From NCBI GenBank assembly GCA_965214125.1, contig CBDCBA010000014.1, positions 28,635-92,634 of the forward strand: a stretch of DNA of 64,000 bases. Direction: 5' to 3'. The translations under genes were made by a program, and so were the position numbers. Of this stretch, positions 9,765 to 19,048 are shown in pieces (the stretch's first letter is position 1; each line of letters begins with the position of its first letter). The notes beneath the pieces are model-generated. The model did not search any database, was not told where the DNA came from, and saw only the letters and a program-made list of their open reading frames with translations. Source of the DNA: CBDCBA01 sp965214125. GTDB lineage: Bacteria > Planctomycetota > Phycisphaerae > Tepidisphaerales > Tepidisphaeraceae.

Positions 9765-9846
9765 TCGATAGCCGCGACGCAACGCGGCGTGGTCGGGTGC
9801 CGTTGCAGCGACTTCCGACCGCGCCGCGTTGCGTCGCGGCTATCGA
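9765..9846. repeat. REPIN-like nested palindrome B
   Basis: Two 32-base inverted arms (9765-9796 and 9815-9846), one mismatch, 18-base loop. Each arm contains the inner palindrome CCGCGACGCAACGCGG. The ends read ATAGCC/GGCTAT rather than GTAG/CTAC, so it is a variant of the common design. It lies between the convergent radical SAM and amidohydrolase genes. Confidence 0.75.
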
Positions 9847-9865
9847 ATCAACCTGCGACGTAGGA

Positions 9866-11224
9866 TTATTCCTGCCCGTAGCGCTGCTTGTACTTGTCGT
9901 TGAGTCGCGTGTGGCGGCTGGAGAGATCGACGCGGCGGCCGGCGATCCAGGCGTGCGTTACCTGCGTCGGGACCTCAAGGATGTCACCGTCGGCCACAAA
10001 CAGCGTCGCTTCCTTGCCGGCCTCGATCGAGCCCACGCGGTCGGCGACGCCCAGAATCTCAGCGGGCGAGAGCGTGATCGAGCGAAGGGCGGCGGCGCGG
10101 TCGAGCCCGAACGGCACGGCGCTGGCGGCGTGGTACGGCAGGTTGCGGCTGAAGGCGGGGCGGCGGTCGTCGCTGATTGCGAACAGCACGCCGGCATCAA
10201 CGAGCCTGCCGGGCAACGCGTAGGCGTCGCCGATCGCCGCGTCGCGGCCGCGCGGCATGCGCTGGGTGCCGTCGATGATGACCGGCACATCCGCCGCGAC
10301 GAGCAACTCGGCCACGCGGTCCGCCTCGCCGCCGCCGACGATGATGACGCGCATGCCGCGCCGCTCGCCGAAGGCAACCGCCGCCGCGATCTGGCTGGCC
10401 TCCTCGGCTCCGATCAGCAGTGGCAGCTCGCCGTCGAACAGCGGGGCCATCGCCTCAAGCTTGGCATCGAACGGCGGGGCACCGGCCGGGGCATCCCCAT
10501 CGGCAACGGCGGGCCGGCTGCTCGGGCCAGTCTTTAGGCCGGCGGCCTCGCGAGCGGCCTTGTACTGCTCGGCCCGGTCGAAGAGCGCTTCGATCTCCCG
10601 AAGCCGCTCGTCGCGCTGCCGAATCTGCTCGGCCACGCTCGCGGTGATCCACCACGCCTGCCGCGGCAGCATGTTGGGCCAGTTCACCACGATGCCGGTC
10701 GGGGCCTGCACCGTCATGTCCTCGTACGTCCAGCCGTCCATCTGCATCACCGCCCCCTGCCCGCTGACGAACCCGCCGATCGGGTGGACGTGCGCCAGTA
10801 GCACGCCGTTGGCGCGGATCGTCGGGATCAGCTCGCTATCCGGATTAACGCTCACGTGCGCCTGGGCGTTCGGGTTGATGCTCCCCTGCTCGGCGAAGTC
10901 GACGGTCATGTCGACGGCGTTGATCTCGACGAGGCCGATCTGGCTGCTCGCGTCGAACAGGCCGGGGTAGACGTGGTGGCCCGACACGTCGATGACCTCC
11001 ACGCCCTCGGGCGCTTCAAAGTCATCCGGGTTGTCGCCGACGGCCTCGATCTTGCCGTCGCGCACGACGACCAGACCGTCCTCGATCACGTCGCCGCTGA
11101 CGGTGTGGACGGTGCCGCCCACGAGTGCGACGTTCTGCAAGTCGCCCGGTATTTCGTCGCTGGCGAGAAGCAACGTCGGCAGTGCGAGCGCGAGGGCGGC
11201 AACAAGGAGGTGGGAAGGTTTCAT
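9866..11224 (-). CDS. Secreted amidohydrolase-like protein lacking the HxH metal motif
   Basis: A 452-residue protein with a Sec signal (about residues 1-21, cut near LASDE) and the amidohydrolase/imidazolonepropionase-like layout: an N-terminal beta-sandwich (GTVHTVSGDVIEDGLVVV), a barrel, and a C-terminal segment (ILGVADRVGSIEAGKEATLFV). Where active members have GLxDxHxH, this one reads GLFDASSQ (residues 89-95), so both first-strand metal histidines are missing. It is probably catalytically dead or uses a different chemistry. It is the last gene of a three-gene minus-strand operon, overlapping the methyltransferase gene by 4 bases. Confidence 0.85.
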   Translation of the reverse strand: MKPSHLLVAALALALPTLLLASDEIPGDLQNVALVGGTVHTVSGDVIEDGLVVVRDGKIEAVGDNPDDFEAPEGVEVIDVSGHHVYPGLFDASSQIGLVEINAVDMTVDFAEQGSINPNAQAHVSVNPDSELIPTIRANGVLLAHVHPIGGFVSGQGAVMQMDGWTYEDMTVQAPTGIVVNWPNMLPRQAWWITASVAEQIRQRDERLREIEALFDRAEQYKAAREAAGLKTGPSSRPAVADGDAPAGAPPFDAKLEAMAPLFDGELPLLIGAEEASQIAAAVAFGERRGMRVIIVGGGEADRVAELLVAADVPVIIDGTQRMPRGRDAAIGDAYALPGRLVDAGVLFAISDDRRPAFSRNLPYHAASAVPFGLDRAAALRSITLSPAEILGVADRVGSIEAGKEATLFVADGDILEVPTQVTHAWIAGRRVDLSSRHTRLNDKYKQRYGQE

Positions 11225-12165
11225 TGGGTGAGCAGGTAGGTGGCGCTGGGCGTCTGGCCGTAGTGGTCCGGCGGGTTCAGGCCACGGTTGGTGGCGACGG
11301 GCGTGTAGTGCGGGAGCAGTTCGGCCAGCAGGTCAGGCCGGCCGTGGTGGAGCATCGGCAGCGAGCAGGCGATACCGCAGCGCGGGTTGTGCGTGAGGAA
11401 CGCCTGCAACAGCGTCGACTCGCCGCCGAAGAACAGGTCGCCCGGCCCCATCAGGTTCGGGCCGAAGTCGTACGGAAGTTGCGTGTCATGAACGTGAACG
11501 TTTATGCCCGAAGTCTCGCATAAGCGCGGCAGCACGCGCAGGATCAAATGGTGGACATCGCTGCCGGGCCGGGTCGCATGGGTGGAGTCGATGAACAGCA
11601 GGTCGCCGCTCGCCAGCTTCAGGTACTCGTCGACCGTGACGTGCTCGGCCTTCTCGGCGATCAGGCGAATCTGGCCCGACTTTTCCAGTTCAACAAGGTA
11701 GTCGCTCGGGAACGGCTCGATGCAGCAAAGCTCCGGCGCGTAGCCGGCAAAGCGGGCGGCGGCGAGGATGAGGGCGGTCGACGCGCCGCACCCGACTTGC
11801 AGGATCTTCGCCGGCCGGTTGGTCGCGATGAAGGCGAACAACGCATCGCCGTCGGCGTCGCCGTAGCCGCCCTCGCCCTGCTCATCGCGGGCGGCGGCGA
11901 GGACATCATTTGCGCGAAGATGATCGTATACGTTTACGCTCATCCAACGTCGTATCTCCTGTTCCTGCCCGTCAAGGTCGCGGCCGAGGATGCCGTGGAG
12001 GTCGTACGGCTTACGCCAGCGGTCATCGCCTTTGAGGTCGCAGAAATCGGGGACGCTCGAGTAGAAGTGGCGGGGCAGCACGTCGACGCCGAGGCGTTGG
12101 CCGAGCGTGAAAGCTGCCTTCCACCGGCGCTTGACGGCGTTGCGCGCCCGCCGCCCGAGGCTCAC
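11221..12165 (-). CDS. Class I SAM-dependent methyltransferase (Methyltransf_24-like)
   Basis: A 314-residue protein starting at GTG 12165, inside the stop of the upstream amidohydrolase gene (GTGA overlap). SAM-binding motif I is KILQVGCGASTALIL, followed by the acidic CCIEPFPSDYL loop and DLLFIDSTHATR, a pattern common in Methyltransf_24 enzymes. The C-terminal half carries GPGDLFFGGEST and NPRCGIAC. An earlier in-frame ATG exists upstream but lies wholly inside the neighbouring gene. Homologues often sit in cell-surface or sugar-modification loci; here it is sandwiched between two secreted amidohydrolase genes, an odd pairing, and its substrate is unknown. Confidence 0.85.
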   Translation of the reverse strand: MSLGRRARNAVKRRWKAAFTLGQRLGVDVLPRHFYSSVPDFCDLKGDDRWRKPYDLHGILGRDLDGQEQEIRRWMSVNVYDHLRANDVLAAARDEQGEGGYGDADGDALFAFIATNRPAKILQVGCGASTALILAAARFAGYAPELCCIEPFPSDYLVELEKSGQIRLIAEKAEHVTVDEYLKLASGDLLFIDSTHATRPGSDVHHLILRVLPRLCETSGINVHVHDTQLPYDFGPNLMGPGDLFFGGESTLLQAFLTHNPRCGIACSLPMLHHGRPDLLAELLPHYTPVATNRGLNPPDHYGQTPSATYLLTQ

Positions 12166-15100
12166 TCCTTCGCCTCGCCGTGGCCGAGTGTGCCGTGGTC
12201 GTGCTGGCCGTGGCAGTAGATGTCGGTGTCGGCCCACTGGTCGCCCGGCCGCGCGCCGGCGGTGCCCTCGCCGGGGGCGGCGGGCGACTCGCCGCTGCCG
12301 AGGATGCGCTGGATCAGCTTGGCCCGCATCTCGCGAACCTGCTCCTGAAGCTTCGCGTCCTCGGCGCGGTCGAAGTACTTGCGGCCGTCGACCCACGTCT
12401 GCTCGGCCACGGCGTAGCTGCTGAGCGGGTCGGCCGACCAAACGACGAGGTCGGCGTGCTTGCCGGGCTCGAGGCTGCCGACCATGTCATCAATCTTGAG
12501 CTGCTTCGCCGGGTTGAGCGTGACGAACTTCAGTGCCTCCTCGGGCGGCACGCCGCCGTACTTGACAGCCTTGGCAGCCTCGGTGTTGAGGCGGCGGGCG
12601 AGTTCGCCGTCGTCGCTGTTGAAGCTCACGACCACGCCCTCGCGGTGCATGATCGCGCCGTTGTACGGAATAGCGTCGTAGACCTCGAACTTGTAGGCCC
12701 ACCAGTCGCTGAAGGTGCTGCCGCCCACGCCGTGCTCGGCCATCTCCTTGGCCACCTTGTACCCCTCCAGGATGTGCTGGAGGCTGGCCATCGTGATGCC
12801 GAACTCCTCGAAGGTGCGCAGCGTCGCGAGGATCTCGTCCTGGCGGTAGCTGTGCGTGTGCACGAGGCGGCTGCCGTCGAGCATTTCGCTCAGGGCGTCG
12901 AGCTCGAGGTCGCGGCGGACGGGCAGCCCGCCGTTGGCTTCGAAGTCGGTCTTGGCGCGCTGGTAATCCTGGGCGGCGCGGAAGCTGTCGGCGAAGATTT
13001 CCTGCACGCCCATGCGCGTATTCGGGTAGCGGTTGCTGCCGACGCGTTTGACGTTCTCGCCGAGGGCGAACTTCACGCCTTCGGGAGCTTCTTCAAACTT
13101 CAGTTCCTCCGGCCCGACGCCCCAGCGGAACTTGATGACCTGGTTCTGCCCGCCGATCGGGTTGGCTGAGCCGTGGAGGATGTTCGCGCTCGTCACGCCG
13201 CCAGCGAGCTGGCGGTAGAGGTCGATGTCGTTCGGGTCGACGAAGTCGCCGATGCGGACCTCGCAGGTGACGCTCTGGGTCGCCTCGTTCACGCCGCCGT
13301 CGGTGGCGATGTGGGTATGGCAGTCGATCAGGCCGGGCGTGATGTGTTTGCCGGTGGCGTCAATCTCGGTCTCGCTCGGCTGCACCTGGCTTTGCAGTTC
13401 GAAGTCGCGGGACGACCACACGCCGGCGATCTTGCCGTCGCGAATCGCGATGACGCCATTTTCGATAATACCGGCCTCGCCGCTTGTCCAGACCGTTGCG
13501 TTGACGATGTCAAAGTTCGTCGTTTCAGCAACGTCCGCCGACTCGCGGCCGTAGGCGCCGAGCGGGTAATTCACGGGGTAAAGCGGCTCATCCTTCTTGT
13601 CGGCCGCGGCGACCGTCGTTGGGCCGGTGGTGGGGGTCGTCTCGATCTCGACGGCCTCGCCCTCGGGCTCTTCGCCGTCCGGCTCCTCGGCCATCGTGGC
13701 GGTGCCGGGCTCGTCTTCGGTTTGCTGGCTTTCAACCGGCACGTCCTCGGCGGCCTCGCGATCGTCGCCGTCGGTGACGGCCGGCTCGGCGTCGATCGTG
13801 TCGCCCTCGCCCTCGTCATCGGGCTGCGTGGTGGCGGCCTCGCTCTTGGTGACGGTGATCGTCTCCCGCGTGCCGTCGGGCAGCAGCACTTGGCCGAACA
13901 GCTTGTCACCCAGGCGCGTGAGCGAGACGCTCGCGACGCCGCTTTGGCCGAACGGCTTCGCGTTCACCGTGAACGACAGCCCATCCGCGCTGCTGGCGAC
14001 GTTCTTGAGCGCGAGGTTTTTCGGCTTGGTCGTCGGCTGCGTGCTCGGCTGCGTTGCCGGCTGGGTGGTGGGCTGGGTGGCGGGCTCCTCGTCGGATGTG
14101 CCGGGCGTCCACGAGCCGGTCAGCCGGCCGCGACGCTCGAAGATCCTGAAGCTATCGCCCTCGACTACCTGCCACGTCGCCTTCGGATCGAAGGTCGGAT
14201 CGCGATGCAAAATCTCGCGCGACCCGTCGGCCCAGACCTCGACGATCTTGGCCTTGCCCTTCGGGTCGAACAGGTCGCCGTCGGCGATCACGAGGCTGGC
14301 CATCTTGCCGGCCTCAACCGTGCCGAGCATCGCCTCCGCCCCGACGAGCGTCGCGGCCTCGGTGGTCAAGGCGGCGAGGGCGTCGTCGGCGGAAAGGCCG
14401 CGCTTGATGGCCTTCTTGAGATTCGGGTGGAACTCACGGTCCGGGCGACGCAAACCGTTCGTGGTGAAGGCGAACGTGACGTTATTGTCCTTCATCATCG
14501 CCGGGTTGCTCGGCGAAAGGTCCCAGTCCATGAGCGCGGCGAGCGTGGCGGCATCGGCGCGCTCGGGCGTGGTCACGTCCGGCGGCTTGGGGAAGTTGAT
14601 CGGCAGGACAAGCTTGCGACCCGTCGCCGCGACGAGGTCGGCGCGGCGGTACTCGTCGCCGCTGCCGACGACCACGACGTCGACCTCGAATTCCTTGCCA
14701 AAGCGGTCGGCTCGCAAGGCGTACAACTCGTCGCCGGCTGCTATCCACAGGGGCAGCTCGCCGTCGAGCACGGGTTGAAGGGCGGCGAGGGCGTCGTTGC
14801 GTTCCGGGCGGGCGAGGCTCGGATCGTCGGCCACCGCCTGCTGCGCCTGGGCGTACCACTGGGCGTCGTACATGGCCTGGCGGGCGAGGGAGACAGCGCC
14901 CATCGGGCTGCCGGGGTAGCCGCGAGTGCCGCCACGATCGGGCGTGAGCTGGGTGGCCATGCCGATGTTCGACCGAAGCACCGCCGACTCGCCGCTGGCG
15001 TCCTTCGACAGGTTCACCAGCGCGGCCCTGCCCTTGATGACGCCGGCGCCGGGCGCGTATAAGCGGGCGACGAAGCCAGCCTTGCGCAAGTTCTCGTGCG

Positions 15101-15539
15101 TCGCCCCGCTCGTGGCCAGGACGCGGGCCGCGTCGATCTGCGGCGTGACGTTGGCGTTCCAGTAGTTGGCCGCTCCCGACTCGCCGGCAAGCGAGCTCTG
15201 CTCGCGCGGCAACTCGGCGAAGGCGTCAATGAAGCCGGCGTACACGCGCCGGCCGATCATGTCGATCTCGAGCGCCCCGTCGGGCACCTCCACGTCGGCG
15301 CCAACGGCGGTGATTTTGCCGTCCTTCAGGACGATGGTGGCATCCTCGATCGTCTCGCCCGGCCGCACGACCACGTCGGCGCCGACAAGGGCGTAGAGCT
15401 GCGGGACGTTCTCGCGCAGGCCCTCGGGCGGGGCGGTGCGGCGACGCGGGTCGGTCGCCTGCGCCGCGACGAGGGCGGCGAGCAGGGTCAGGAGAAGCGG
15501 CGGGATCAACGCGACGGCGGCAACGCGGGCTAGACGCAT
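12162..15539 (-). CDS. Secreted protein with two tandem amidohydrolase domains
   Basis: A 1125-residue protein with a clear signal peptide (start ATG 15539, hydrophobic run to about residue 26). The first amidohydrolase domain (about 35-470) has lost its metal motif: GFIDAFAEL replaces GxxDxHxH near residue 103. A low-complexity linker follows, with TQP repeats at about 481-503 and an acidic stretch to about 660. The second domain (about 690-1090) is intact, with GLIDCHTHIA near 740, a later HTHSYRQDE and SFNSDDGELARR. Its C-terminus is rich in histidine. The pair probably works as one inactive and one active hydrolase unit, or arose by duplication of an ancestor shared with the downstream gene at 9866. 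It heads the operon. Confidence 0.88.
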   Translation of the reverse strand: MRLARVAAVALIPPLLLTLLAALVAAQATDPRRRTAPPEGLRENVPQLYALVGADVVVRPGETIEDATIVLKDGKITAVGADVEVPDGALEIDMIGRRVYAGFIDAFAELPREQSSLAGESGAANYWNANVTPQIDAARVLATSGATHENLRKAGFVARLYAPGAGVIKGRAALVNLSKDASGESAVLRSNIGMATQLTPDRGGTRGYPGSPMGAVSLARQAMYDAQWYAQAQQAVADDPSLARPERNDALAALQPVLDGELPLWIAAGDELYALRADRFGKEFEVDVVVVGSGDEYRRADLVAATGRKLVLPINFPKPPDVTTPERADAATLAALMDWDLSPSNPAMMKDNNVTFAFTTNGLRRPDREFHPNLKKAIKRGLSADDALAALTTEAATLVGAEAMLGTVEAGKMASLVIADGDLFDPKGKAKIVEVWADGSREILHRDPTFDPKATWQVVEGDSFRIFERRGRLTGSWTPGTSDEEPATQPTTQPATQPSTQPTTKPKNLALKNVASSADGLSFTVNAKPFGQSGVASVSLTRLGDKLFGQVLLPDGTRETITVTKSEAATTQPDDEGEGDTIDAEPAVTDGDDREAAEDVPVESQQTEDEPGTATMAEEPDGEEPEGEAVEIETTPTTGPTTVAAADKKDEPLYPVNYPLGAYGRESADVAETTNFDIVNATVWTSGEAGIIENGVIAIRDGKIAGVWSSRDFELQSQVQPSETEIDATGKHITPGLIDCHTHIATDGGVNEATQSVTCEVRIGDFVDPNDIDLYRQLAGGVTSANILHGSANPIGGQNQVIKFRWGVGPEELKFEEAPEGVKFALGENVKRVGSNRYPNTRMGVQEIFADSFRAAQDYQRAKTDFEANGGLPVRRDLELDALSEMLDGSRLVHTHSYRQDEILATLRTFEEFGITMASLQHILEGYKVAKEMAEHGVGGSTFSDWWAYKFEVYDAIPYNGAIMHREGVVVSFNSDDGELARRLNTEAAKAVKYGGVPPEEALKFVTLNPAKQLKIDDMVGSLEPGKHADLVVWSADPLSSYAVAEQTWVDGRKYFDRAEDAKLQEQVREMRAKLIQRILGSGESPAAPGEGTAGARPGDQWADTDIYCHGQHDHGTLGHGEAKE

Positions 15540-15616
15540 GGACGACCAACTGTACCGAGCGGCCGCCGATTTGGAAGCAGCGCAATCGCTCGCTTCAAGC
15601 CGGTGCGCTGGCAACG

Positions 15617-16147
15617 CTATCGAGACCGGCCGTCCACGCGCAGCATGCCGGTTGAGAGCACCCGCGCCCGCAGCCCGCCGCGGAACGACTCCTTGAGAAA
15701 TGCCTGCACGCCGGGGGCGACGACGCGGTCCATCCAGACGCACGGCTTGCACTCCTGGGCCCCCTCGAAGCGGACGGCCTGGAACTCGAACGTTTCGCCA
15801 AGCCAGCGTGCGAGGCCGCCGTCGACGCCGCGGACAATCAGGTTGCGGCGAAAGACGCTCGCCGGCAGCCTCGGCAGCTTGAAGTCGCGGCGGACGGCAT
15901 CGACGACGTCGGCGTCGAGGAACGTCACCTGGCCGCGCCCGCCGGGTTTTTCGCCGAAGTAGCGGTCGCCCTCCAGGCCCATGTGCTCGACGGCCCGCAC
16001 CTCGGCGGGCATGTGCCCCCCGTGTTGCATGCGGCCTTCGCCCTGCTTGCCCCAGTAATCGTGGCCGGGCGAGATGACGATGGCCTCAAGCGTGGCGGTC
16101 CACGCGGCAACGGGCGGGGTGGTGGGAGCGGCGGGGGCGGACGGCAT
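15617..16147 (-). CDS. MOSC domain protein
   Basis: A 176-residue MOSC (molybdenum cofactor sulfurase C-terminal) domain protein. Visible features are the GDRYFGEKPGGRGQVTFLD segment, RRNLIVRGVD, a cysteine pair in GAQECKPCVWMD, and the C-terminal GGLRARVLSTGMLRVGDR-like strand. Stand-alone MOSC proteins are thought to carry or deliver sulfur for metal-sulfur cofactors. The ATG at 16147 fits the domain boundary; the longer upstream frame would run across the divergent gene. It is divergent from the FAD protein across 105 bases. Confidence 0.88.
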   Translation of the reverse strand: MPSAPAAPTTPPVAAWTATLEAIVISPGHDYWGKQGEGRMQHGGHMPAEVRAVEHMGLEGDRYFGEKPGGRGQVTFLDADVVDAVRRDFKLPRLPASVFRRNLIVRGVDGGLARWLGETFEFQAVRFEGAQECKPCVWMDRVVAPGVQAFLKESFRGGLRARVLSTGMLRVDGRSR

Positions 16148-16252
16148 CGTGCGCCGAGCGTAGAGCGACGCCGGTCCGGTCGAAACGGGGCAATCGGCCG
16201 CACCCGCGCCGGCCGACCCAAGGCCCGGCGTTTGCTGGCGATCGGACACCCT

Positions 16253-18076
16253 ATGGCCCGGACTTTGAACCTTGCGATCATCGGCGCAGGCGCGACCACG
16301 CTCTACCTCCTGAAGCACCTCCTCGACCACGCCAACGCCGTACGCGACCGGGTCGGCGTGCGGCGGATCGTCGTCTTCGAGGCGGGCGGTCGCCCCGGTC
16401 CCGGCATGCCGTACAGCCCGAAGACGACCGACCGTCACAACATCTGCAACATTTCCAGCGAAGAACTGCCACGCTTGCAGCAGACCTTCGCCGACTGGCT
16501 TCGCGGCCTCGACGACGATCGACTGGCGGAGTTCGACCTCCAGCGCGAGGAGATTGACCCGGCCGAGACATACGCCCGCATCGCGCTGGGCGGCTACTTC
16601 GAAGCGCAGTTCCGCCAGATCGCCGATGCGCTGCGGCGCGCGGGCGTTGCCGTCGAGGTGCGCGTCGACACGAAGGTCCAGGACGTGCGCGACGAGCCGG
16701 AGCACGATCGCGTCTGTCTCCAAACAGCGGATGCGGACGAGCCGTTCGACCGCGTCGTCATCGCGACCGGCCACACCTTTTCAGACGACGACGATCCCGC
16801 CAACGGCTACTTCGCCTCGCCCTGGCCGATCCACAAACTGCTGCCACGTGATGGCGAACACTTCGACTTCGAGATCGGCACGCTCGGCGCATCGCTGAGC
16901 GCGTTCGACGTCGTCGCCTCGCTCGCACACCGTCACGGCACGTTCCACGGGGAAGGCGAGTCGCTGCGATTCGAGCCAAACCCCGCGGCGCGGCAGTTTC
17001 GCATCGTGATGTACTCGGCCGAGGGGTGGCTGCCGCACTTGCAGTACGAGCAGGCCGAGCCGATGCGCAAGGTCTACCGGCACGTGTCGCGCGAGCAGAT
17101 CCTCGACCTGCGCGACGACAACGGCTTCCTCCGGCTCGAAACGTACTGGGACGCCGTCTGCCGGCCCGCGTTGGCGAAGGCGCTGCGTGAGGACGATTGC
17201 CCGGAGCTTGCGAGGAGGCTCGCCGATGGCTCGATGTCGCTCGAAGGCTTCGTCGACGAGCTTGGCCAGGAGCACACGTACGACGATGCCTTCGCGGGCA
17301 TGCGACGCGAGCTGCCCGAGGCCCGGCGATCGCTCGATCAGGATCGGCCCATCCGCTGGAAGGAAGTGCTCGACGATCTCGTGTACGCCTTGAACTTTCA
17401 CGCGGAACTACTGCCCGCCGAGGACCACGCGCGGCTGCGCTCGACGCTGATGCCGTTTCTGTTCAACGTGATCGCCGCCATGCCGCTGCGGTCGGCGCGG
17501 ATGCTGCTGGCACTCCACGCGGCGAAGCGGCTCGAGCTGATCCAGGGGACCGTCACGATTCAATCGAAGGAGGAGGGCAAAACGACCATCGAGGTCGAGA
17601 ACGACGGCGAGACGAGCACGCGCACGTACCGCATGTTCATCGATTGCAGTGGGCAGGGTTCGGTGACGACGGACGACTACCCCTTCCGCAGCCTTGTGAA
17701 TGGCGGCGTTGTTCGCCCCGCCAAAGCGCGCTTCGCCGACGAAGCGAACGCGGCGGACCTCTTCGAGAAGCTCGCGGGCCGTCGCGACGAGGCCGAGGAT
17801 GGCAGCGCGGTCCTGCGCCTCGACGGCATCGCCATTGACGCCGGCTATCGCGTGCTGGACAAAGACGGCAAGGCCAACCGACGCGTCATCGACATCGCCT
17901 TTCCCCACGCCCTGGGCCTGCGGCCGTACTCCTACGGCTTGCAGGCCTGCGACCACACGGCCGGGATGGTCGTCGAGACTTGGCTCCGCGAGGCCGAGGC
18001 GGGGGAGATTGCGTCGGACGATGAGCGAACGTTCACCGAACTTCAAGCCGCCGAGGAAGCCGGCGAGCGGGCGTAG
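16253..18076 (+). CDS. FAD/NAD(P)-binding protein (NAD_binding_9 type)
   Basis: A 607-residue protein opening with a dinucleotide-binding loop GAGATT (residues 11-16). The following VVFEAGGRPGPGMPYSP and the later VIATGH strand are typical of the HI0933/NAD_binding_9 flavoproteins related to ornithine and lysine N-monooxygenases. A second half with the segment RMFIDCSGQGS resembles the second nucleotide-binding region. The enzyme's substrate is unknown. I chose ATG 16253 because the fold begins there; further upstream the frame lies in the MOSC gene region. No partner gene points to a pathway. Confidence 0.85.
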   Translation: MARTLNLAIIGAGATTLYLLKHLLDHANAVRDRVGVRRIVVFEAGGRPGPGMPYSPKTTDRHNICNISSEELPRLQQTFADWLRGLDDDRLAEFDLQREEIDPAETYARIALGGYFEAQFRQIADALRRAGVAVEVRVDTKVQDVRDEPEHDRVCLQTADADEPFDRVVIATGHTFSDDDDPANGYFASPWPIHKLLPRDGEHFDFEIGTLGASLSAFDVVASLAHRHGTFHGEGESLRFEPNPAARQFRIVMYSAEGWLPHLQYEQAEPMRKVYRHVSREQILDLRDDNGFLRLETYWDAVCRPALAKALREDDCPELARRLADGSMSLEGFVDELGQEHTYDDAFAGMRRELPEARRSLDQDRPIRWKEVLDDLVYALNFHAELLPAEDHARLRSTLMPFLFNVIAAMPLRSARMLLALHAAKRLELIQGTVTIQSKEEGKTTIEVENDGETSTRTYRMFIDCSGQGSVTTDDYPFRSLVNGGVVRPAKARFADEANAADLFEKLAGRRDEAEDGSAVLRLDGIAIDAGYRVLDKDGKANRRVIDIAFPHALGLRPYSYGLQACDHTAGMVVETWLREAEAGEIASDDERTFTELQAAEEAGERA

Positions 18077-18147
18077 GTGTCAGTCGACCCGATGACCCCG
18101 AATCGGGCAGTCGCATCGACGGACCGTTCGGCCGATGCTGGGGCGGC

Positions 18148-18426
18148 ATGAAGTTTCAAATCATTGGCGAAGATCGCGACAGCGGCGGCCGCACGACCTT
18201 CACGGTCGAGGCCGAAAGCAAGGCGGCCGCGGAGCGGAAGGCACGTGACCGCAACGTGAACGTCCGCAGCGTGCGCGACATCAGCGACGGCGTCGCGACG
18301 ACGGCCCTCAACTATGGTCGGCCTCGCAAAAGCGGGGGGCTTGGCAAGCTCGTGGCGGTCGTCGTCCTGCTGGCGCTGTTCGGCGTTGCCTGGTACGCGT
18401 GGCGTTCCGGGTGGCTGCCGTTCTGA
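18148..18426 (+). CDS. Small C-terminally anchored membrane protein
   Basis: A 92-residue protein. The N-terminal 55 residues follow a pattern I associate with planctomycete small domains: a strand beginning KFQIIGEDRDSGG, a second strand FTVEAES, then an alanine-rich helix AAAERKARD. A glycine-lysine linker leads to one hydrophobic helix (about residues 67-86) ending WRSGWLPF. The domain would face the cytoplasm if tail-anchored. The start ATG at 18148 is 71 bases past the FAD gene stop. Function unknown. Confidence 0.7.
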   Translation: MKFQIIGEDRDSGGRTTFTVEAESKAAAERKARDRNVNVRSVRDISDGVATTALNYGRPRKSGGLGKLVAVVVLLALFGVAWYAWRSGWLPF

Positions 18427-19048
18427 CGAAGATACCGTGAGCTCTGTGCAAAAAAGTGCCGCCCGGGTGGGGGCGCCCGGGCGGCGGTAGGCCGGGGCGA
18501 AGAGAAGGAGGGGGAAGCCTTCTCCGAGGGGACGTGCCCCGGCCCGGGCTGCGGATTGTGTGCCGGACGCCGATCGTACGATCAGGCGGACCGGTGTGGC
18601 CATCCCGAGGTTGCGGGGGCCACGATGTGCGACGCGACCAGCGTCGCGCTGTTGTACCTCAATGTCGGTGCATTCCGTCTACTCTCTTGCTGGCCCGCTC
18701 TCCCAACAACATACCGCTCGGGCGGCGGAACAACTTCGTGTACATCTGTTGGAGTCGCAGGAGAGTAGGACGGGTCCGGCCAAGGTCAATTGCCTAGCCG
18801 CTATAGGTGATAAAATCGGCCCGCATTCGCTCCCTTACCTCGCGAGCAGCGGCGGCAGTGGCAGTGGATTCGCAGGATAGCGGAAGTCGGATGCACATGC
18901 AAACGATTTCATATACGCCGGCACAGAGGGCCGATCGGTCGCGGCTGCAACCTCGGGATACCTGTAGGATGGAGTGTTGTCGGCCGCGGCGCCTCGCACC
19001 GTGGCTTGCCCGTTCGACCCGCCGCTGTCTTCAAACCCGACTTCGCCG
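18427..19048. other. 622-base gap with structured GC-rich left part and no recognised gene
   Basis: No protein start with coding character is convincing on either strand. The left 120 bases hold three strong hairpins (18458-18485, 18491-18543 outer stem, 18502-18524 inner stem). The right part is AT-richer and contains a short inverted repeat ATCCCGAGGTTGC at 18602-18614 and 18947-18959. The TraB-like gene promoter must lie at the right end. Confidence 0.5.
18450..18485 (-). terminator. Rho-independent terminator reading the minus strand
   Basis: A 10-base-pair GC stem (18458-18467 with 18476-18485) followed on the minus strand by a run of six T residues (18450-18455 read as AAAAAA on plus). 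The direction is clear from the T run. No minus-strand protein gene lies upstream before 19049, so it would end an unannotated minus-strand transcript or antisense RNA, or back up the plus-strand gene at 18148 as a bare hairpin. Confidence 0.6.

Noticed and set aside
13173..15062. 629-codon plus-strand frame opposite the tandem amidohydrolase gene
   Set aside because: Antisense shadow; the minus frame has signal peptide, amidohydrolase motifs and operon overlaps.
15983..16252. 90-codon N-terminal extension of the FAD protein
   Set aside because: It lies opposite the MOSC gene and has no fold signature; the nucleotide-binding loop begins right after ATG 16253.
18602..18959. 13-base inverted repeat as ends of a small transposable element
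   Set aside because: Only 13 bases match, with no target duplication and no similarity outside the core; chance is sufficient in GC-rich DNA.
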